A DNA stretch of 64,000 nucleotides, taken from assembly GCA_031277095.1 (NCBI GenBank), contig JAISLU010000093.1, positions 1-64,000 of the forward strand, in the 5' to 3' direction. Origin of the DNA: Synergistaceae bacterium. GTDB lineage: Bacteria > Synergistota > Synergistia > Synergistales > Aminobacteriaceae. The number at the start of each line of letters is the position of its first letter. The first letter of the stretch is position 1. The translations under genes were made by a program, and so were the position numbers. Under the pieces are notes generated by a model. It searched no databases. It was not told the DNA's origin and saw nothing but the letters and a program-made list of their open reading frames with translations. Of this stretch, positions 60,164 to 64,000 are shown piece by piece.

Positions 60164-60820
60164 ATGAACAACATGAACTGGTCCGTCATCACTCAAAACC
60201 TGCCCCTGTTCTTCACAGGAGTGCGCATGACTCTGACGATCTCGTTTTTGGCTCTGCTGGTCAGCATCCCCATCGGGGTGATCGCCGGGCTTTTCAGGGT
60301 GTCGCGCTTTCGCTTGTTGCGCGTCGTCTCGGCCGTGTACGTGGAGTTTTTCCGAGGCGTGCCGCTGTTGGTGTTGCTCATATGGATTTTCTTCGTGCTT
60401 GGACGTTTCCTCAGACTGGGACCCTACTGGTCGGCGATCTTGGGATTGGGCGTTTTTTCGGGCGCGTTCGTGGCCGAGATCGTCCGGTCCGGTATTCAAT
60501 CCGTGCCGAGAGGACAGATGGAGGCGGCGCGCGCCTCGGGGATGACCTACCTGCAGGCAATGACCTACGTCATTTTACCCCAGGCCGTGCGCAAGGTGCT
60601 GCCCCCCATGGCCTCGCAGTTCATTATCTTGGTCAAGGACTCCTCCCTCGTGTCGGTCATTTCTATTGTCGATCTTTCCATGGTGGCCAAAAATCTCGTC
60701 GCCACGACCTTTCGGTCGGTAGAGATATGGACGTTCGTCGCCGTGCTTTATTTTTGCATCACCTACGGGCTCTCGCAGCTGATCGCCTTTTGCGAGCGCA
60801 AATTTCATATGGATCACTGA
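60164..60820 (+). CDS. Amino acid ABC transporter permease
   Basis: A 218-aa permease of the HisM/GlnP type. FTGVRMTLTISFLALLVSIP, VYVEFFRGVPLLVLLIWIFF and the EAA-loop EAARASGMTYLQAMTYVILP then QAVRKVLPPM are diagnostic. Five hydrophobic helices. ATG at 60164 follows GGTGAGG. A 69-base spacer with ATCACTGA repeats separates it from the ATPase gene. Confidence 0.92.
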   Translation: MNNMNWSVITQNLPLFFTGVRMTLTISFLALLVSIPIGVIAGLFRVSRFRLLRVVSAVYVEFFRGVPLLVLLIWIFFVLGRFLRLGPYWSAILGLGVFSGAFVAEIVRSGIQSVPRGQMEAARASGMTYLQAMTYVILPQAVRKVLPPMASQFIILVKDSSLVSVISIVDLSMVAKNLVATTFRSVEIWTFVAVLYFCITYGLSQLIAFCERKFHMDH

Positions 60821-60895
60821 CGGGATCACTGATGTCTCGAATATAAAAATTAATATAAATCACTGAATATGAGTCACTGATAAGGAGAAATGACG

Positions 60896-61660
60896 ATGAA
60901 CTCGACGATGCCTCCAACCGTGAGCCAGCCCATGGTCTCCATCCGAAACGTGCGGAAAAAATTCGGCGATCTCGAGGTTTTGAAAAACGTTTCCATCGAA
61001 GTCCCCAAGTCACAGGTCTTCGGGTTCATAGGGCCGAGCGGGGCGGGAAAAAGCACCATCGTCCGCACGGTCAACGCTTTGGAGGGAATCGATGGCGGTG
61101 AAATCTGGGTCGGCGGTGTCTCGGTCCACGGGCCCTCCACCGACCTCAACAGGCTGAGGGCGAACATCGGGTTCGTGTCTCAGTCCTTCAACCTCTATCC
61201 CCACCTCAAAGTTTTGGAAAACGTCGCTTTGGCGCCCATCAAGGTGAAAAGGCAACCCCCTTCCCAAGCGAGGGAGTACGCCGCGTCGATTTTGAAGACC
61301 CTGGGGCTGGAGGACAAGATGGACGCGTTTCCCACGCGGCTTTCCGGAGGGCAGCAACAAAGAGTCGCCATTGCCCGCGCTCTGGCCATGGAACCGCGGC
61401 TCATGATCTTCGACGAGCCGACCTCCGCGCTGGACCCGGAGCTGATCAAAGAGGTCCTCGACGCGATACGCGGCCTTCTCGCGACGGGCATCACGATGCT
61501 TCTGGTGACTCACGAGATGAACTTCGCTCGCGAGATCTGCGATTCTATCGTCTTTATGGCGGAGGGGGAAATTCTGGAGACCGGGGCGCCGGAGCAGTTC
61601 TTCAGCCACCCTCAAACTCAGAGAGCGAGAGATTTTTTGAGCGCGATCTTGAACCGCTGA
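60896..61660 (+). CDS. Amino acid ABC transporter ATP-binding protein
   Basis: A 254-aa GlnQ-type ATPase. Walker A GPSGAGKST, Q-loop QSFNLYPHL, signature LSGGQQQRVAIARAL, Walker B LMIFDEPTSALDP and the H-loop VTHEM are all there. The ATG at 60896 is chosen, eight bases after AAGGAG; the ATG at 60890 is too near the site. It completes the transporter operon, ended by the terminator at 61788-61816. Confidence 0.95.
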   Translation: MNSTMPPTVSQPMVSIRNVRKKFGDLEVLKNVSIEVPKSQVFGFIGPSGAGKSTIVRTVNALEGIDGGEIWVGGVSVHGPSTDLNRLRANIGFVSQSFNLYPHLKVLENVALAPIKVKRQPPSQAREYAASILKTLGLEDKMDAFPTRLSGGQQQRVAIARALAMEPRLMIFDEPTSALDPELIKEVLDAIRGLLATGITMLLVTHEMNFAREICDSIVFMAEGEILETGAPEQFFSHPQTQRARDFLSAILNR

Positions 61661-61787
61661 GGTGTCCTCCGCCAAGTCTGTCGAGGGCTTTTGCTTCCAA
61701 TTTATGCTTCCAAATTTTTATTTCCAATTCGGCTTCCTATTTTGCCTCGAAATATCGCTTCGAAGCATAGCCGCGCCCAAAACAAAC

Positions 61788-61816
61788 GTCCCCCCCGGAA
61801 TGGAGGGGACTCTTTT
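61788..61816 (+). terminator. Intrinsic terminator of the amino acid transporter operon
   Basis: GTCCCC (61788-61793) pairs with GGGGAC (61805-61810), followed by TCTTTT. It lies 128 bases past the ATPase stop codon and 33 bases before the end of the convergent dehydrogenase gene. Confidence 0.6.
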
Positions 61817-61848
61817 ATAGCGCGAGGATTATGTTTACCGTTAGGGCA

Positions 61849-62934
61849 TTACGGGACAATGTGTTCGATGCCGAACATGTCGGCGTACTCGTCCAAGCGC
61901 AGCCACGTGGCGGGGTCGAGCCAGATTCCCTCTTTCAGAGATTTTTCGCGGTTCTCGAACTCTTTTTCGCCGTGGATGTAAATGCGATCGTGTCCCTCGG
62001 CCTTCGGGCTGTTTTTGATGCGGTCGATGATGCTGGCTATGTGGTTCTTGATTTCCTTGGCGTCGCCGAAAAGGTCCATCCGCGTGGCCTGGAAGTAATG
62101 GTTCATGTCGCTGCGTTTCTGATAGGAGTTATAGCCGGGGGTTCCTAGAGACAGCCCAGACGTCAGCAGTTCGACCAGCAATCCCAAGCCGTAGCCTTTG
62201 TGTCCGCCCAGCGTCTCCGTAGCTCCTCCCAGGAAAAGCTGACCGCCGTAAGGGCTTTGGTCGAAACGGCTGATCTTCGCGATTTCCACGGCATTCTCGG
62301 TGTCTTTCCCGTTTTCACCCACAGCCCAGCCTATCGGCATGACGCCGCTTCGGCGTGCGGCCACCTCGATCTTGCCCAAAGCTACGGTGGTCGTCGCCAT
62401 GTCCAGCATAAAATGCGGCTTGCGTCCGGTGGGAATCGCCACGCAGATGGGATTGGTGCCCAAAAGCCGCTCGCGCCCGAACAAGGGGATAGACGCCCGC
62501 AGGGTGTTCGTGAAAGACCAGCCGATGAGGCCCCGGTCGGCCATCTGCTCCGCCCAGTACCCGGCCATGCCGAAATGGCAGGAGGCTCTCACGGCGGTCA
62601 TACAGGTTCCATTTGCCTCCGCTTTTTCGATGGTTTTCTCCACTGCGAACTTGGAGGTGGGAAAACCCGGCGCGCTGTTTCCGTTGATGACCAAAGAAAT
62701 GGGGGTTTCGTGAACGATCTCCGCCGCCGCTTCCGGGTGATTCAGCCCCTTGGAGACCTCGTCGTGGTACATTCTGATGCGAGCCACTCCATGAGACGCA
62801 TGGCCGCGGGCATCCGCCTCCACCAAGACCTTTGCCGTGATCTCGGCAGATTCCCTAGGGTATTTCAACCCTTTCTCCAGCATATTGACCATGTAACCGT
62901 AAAGCTTGTCATAACTTATTGTCGTGCGTTCCAT
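61849..62934 (-). CDS. Ldh-family NAD(P)-dependent 2-hydroxyacid dehydrogenase
   Basis: A 361-aa malate/L-lactate/sulfolactate dehydrogenase type (Ldh2/YlbC family, distinct from classic LDH). The motifs are DARGHASHGVARI near residue 38, LLGTNPICVAIPTGRKPHFM with the NAD site, and GHKGYGLGLLVELL. It reduces or oxidises a 2-hydroxyacid such as malate, ureidoglycolate or 3-sulfolactate; substrate unknown. ATG 62934 follows AAAGGGGG. Confidence 0.9.
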   Translation of the reverse strand: MERTTISYDKLYGYMVNMLEKGLKYPRESAEITAKVLVEADARGHASHGVARIRMYHDEVSKGLNHPEAAAEIVHETPISLVINGNSAPGFPTSKFAVEKTIEKAEANGTCMTAVRASCHFGMAGYWAEQMADRGLIGWSFTNTLRASIPLFGRERLLGTNPICVAIPTGRKPHFMLDMATTTVALGKIEVAARRSGVMPIGWAVGENGKDTENAVEIAKISRFDQSPYGGQLFLGGATETLGGHKGYGLGLLVELLTSGLSLGTPGYNSYQKRSDMNHYFQATRMDLFGDAKEIKNHIASIIDRIKNSPKAEGHDRIYIHGEKEFENREKSLKEGIWLDPATWLRLDEYADMFGIEHIVP

Positions 62935-63123
62935 CGTTCAACATCCCCCTTTACAGCAATAAAAACACCCAATTTTTCAACTAATGCACAGTTCCTCAAT
63001 TATTGCTTCGCTCGATTACTTTATAGAATTTGAGGCTTTTTTTCAACCCCCAACTTGAGATTCCCGCCAAGGACTGAAGCTGGACGCGGCAGACGAAAGT
63101 CCGACGCAATGGGAAACCCCGTT
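62935..63123. other. Short intergenic region
   Basis: Nothing beyond the likely promoter of the dehydrogenase gene is seen. Confidence 0.4.
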
Positions 63124-64000
63124 TCACTCTTCGAGCAGCCGAGCTTCCAGGATCTGTTCGCGCTTGAAGCCCTCTATGCGCAGGTAGAAAGCGGCGGCGT
63201 CCGTCAGCGCCTGCATAGGGGTCAGCCCGATGATCTCGCTGCCCGCCACGCTGACCCCGTAGCGCGCGGCTTCGGACTTCACCGTCTCGAATACGCGATG
63301 GAGAGGAGTGGCGGTGTAGTCCGTCATGTTGATGGAGACCTGGGCGATCTTCCGGTCGTCCAGCAGCAGGCCGATGGCGCGGCAGTTCACGTAACCGCCC
63401 TTGGCCGCGCGGATGGTCTGGGCAATCTTCTTCGCGACGGCGATATCCGGGGTGTTCAGGTTGATGTTGAACGCCACCAGAAACGGCCGTACCCCCACGA
63501 CCGTAGCGCCCGCCGTGGGGTGCATCGCCCGAGGGCCCTCGTCCGGCGCCCGTTCGGGCGTCTTTATGGCTTCCTTCAGGCCCTCGTACTCGCCTTTACG
63601 CACGTCGGGCAGTGCCTTCATGCTTGCCCGTCGGGCCGCGGCCTCGTAGAAGTACACCGGGATGGAGAGTTTTTCGGCGATCTCTTTGCCCAATTCATGA
63701 GCCAGGACCACGCACTCCTCCATTGTGACCCTGCTGACGGGGACAAAGGGAATCACGTCCGTGGCGCCGACCCGGGGATGCCCTCCCTTGTGTTTTTCCA
63801 TGTCGATCAGCTCGGCCGCCTTGGCGCAACAGGCAAACGCCGCCTTTTTGGCCGGTTGAGGCTCACCCACGAACGTCAAAACCGTCCGGTTGTGATCGGC
63901 GTCGGAAGAGTAATCCAATACCTTCACTCCCGGCACGGCACGGGCCGCATCCACAATGGCGCCGACGACCTCCGGCCGACGACCCTCGCTGAAATTGGGC
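63124..64000 (-). CDS. ftcD: Glutamate formimidoyltransferase, N-terminus cut by the window edge
   Basis: The reading frame enters from the right edge as PNFSEGRRPEVVGAIVDAAR and continues to 63124, about 291 residues in the window. HKGGHPRVGATDVIPFVPVS is the formiminotransferase motif containing the catalytic His; GEYEGLKEAI and NMTDYTATPLHRVFE follow. The enzyme moves a formimino group from N-formimino-glutamate to tetrahydrofolate in histidine degradation. The C-terminus lacks the cyclodeaminase domain, so it is the single-function form. GTG 63954 is internal, not the start. Confidence 0.9.
   Translation of the reverse strand, partial: PNFSEGRRPEVVGAIVDAARAVPGVKVLDYSSDADHNRTVLTFVGEPQPAKKAAFACCAKAAELIDMEKHKGGHPRVGATDVIPFVPVSRVTMEECVVLAHELGKEIAEKLSIPVYFYEAAARRASMKALPDVRKGEYEGLKEAIKTPERAPDEGPRAMHPTAGATVVGVRPFLVAFNINLNTPDIAVAKKIAQTIRAAKGGYVNCRAIGLLLDDRKIAQVSINMTDYTATPLHRVFETVKSEAARYGVSVAGSEIIGLTPMQALTDAAAFYLRIEGFKREQILEARLLEE

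Overview
The window reads as a chromosome segment of an obligately anaerobic, flagellated, diderm, amino-acid-fermenting bacterium, most likely of the phylum Synergistota. This is inferred from gene content and order, not from a marker search. The pointers are a ferredoxin-linked 2-oxoacid oxidoreductase joined to a succinyl-CoA synthetase, a Ptb-Buk module, histidine/glutamate catabolism (FtcD), L27 with a Prp-type N-terminal extension, and a Bacillus-like order mreB/mbl-flgF-flgG that continues into the P- and L-ring genes flgA-flgH-flgI, which only outer-membrane bacteria need.

Layout. 1-2.4 kb: a low-GC cluster on the minus strand (start of a maleate-isomerase-like gene cut by the edge, a TAXI solute-binding protein, a DUF6282 hydrolase). 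2.8-6.6 kb: threonine ammonia-lyase, dicarboxylate/amino-acid symporter, a structured intergenic element, formate/nitrite transporter. 6.7-11.6 kb: six-gene kor-sucCD-ferredoxin operon that could oxidise 2-oxoglutarate to succinate with ATP formation and reduced ferredoxin. 11.6-22.9 kb: accessory zone with three copies of a MITE-like repeat, decayed genes, secreted LPP20/SH3-like proteins, a DUF4153-like membrane protein, a 56-aa YjfB-family gene and a lipoprotein. 23-27.8 kb: a structured 66-68 bp repeat array, then mutS-mutL. 28.2-32.4 kb: buk-ptb-buk and a class IV aminotransferase on the minus strand. 32.6-37 kb: ankyrin protein, cyclophilin, polyferredoxin and DUF362 protein. 37.3-44.6 kb: transglutaminase-like protein, a VTT / CCG-Fe-S / VTT cassette, a YdjY-like protein, and an arsenosugar-type cluster (AhpD-like protein, ArsS, two glycosyltransferases). 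44.6-57.8 kb: a nearly unbroken minus-strand run, rplU-prp-rpmA // obgE-nadD-lcp-rsfS-ecfT-truA-mreB-flgF-flgG-flgA-flgH-flgI-flgJ-ykgJ. 58.2-64 kb: arginine-deiminase-family enzyme with a polar amino-acid ABC transporter, an Ldh-family dehydrogenase and FtcD cut by the right edge.

The most unusual global feature is the abundance of short imperfect tandem repeats (9-17 bp) placed in linkers, N-termini and ribosome-binding regions of ordinary genes (mutL, obgE, flgA, korC, a glycosyltransferase, an ABC binding protein, the DUF362 gene leader). No tRNA, rRNA or CRISPR array was recognised. All assignments come from reading motifs by eye; no database search was possible.
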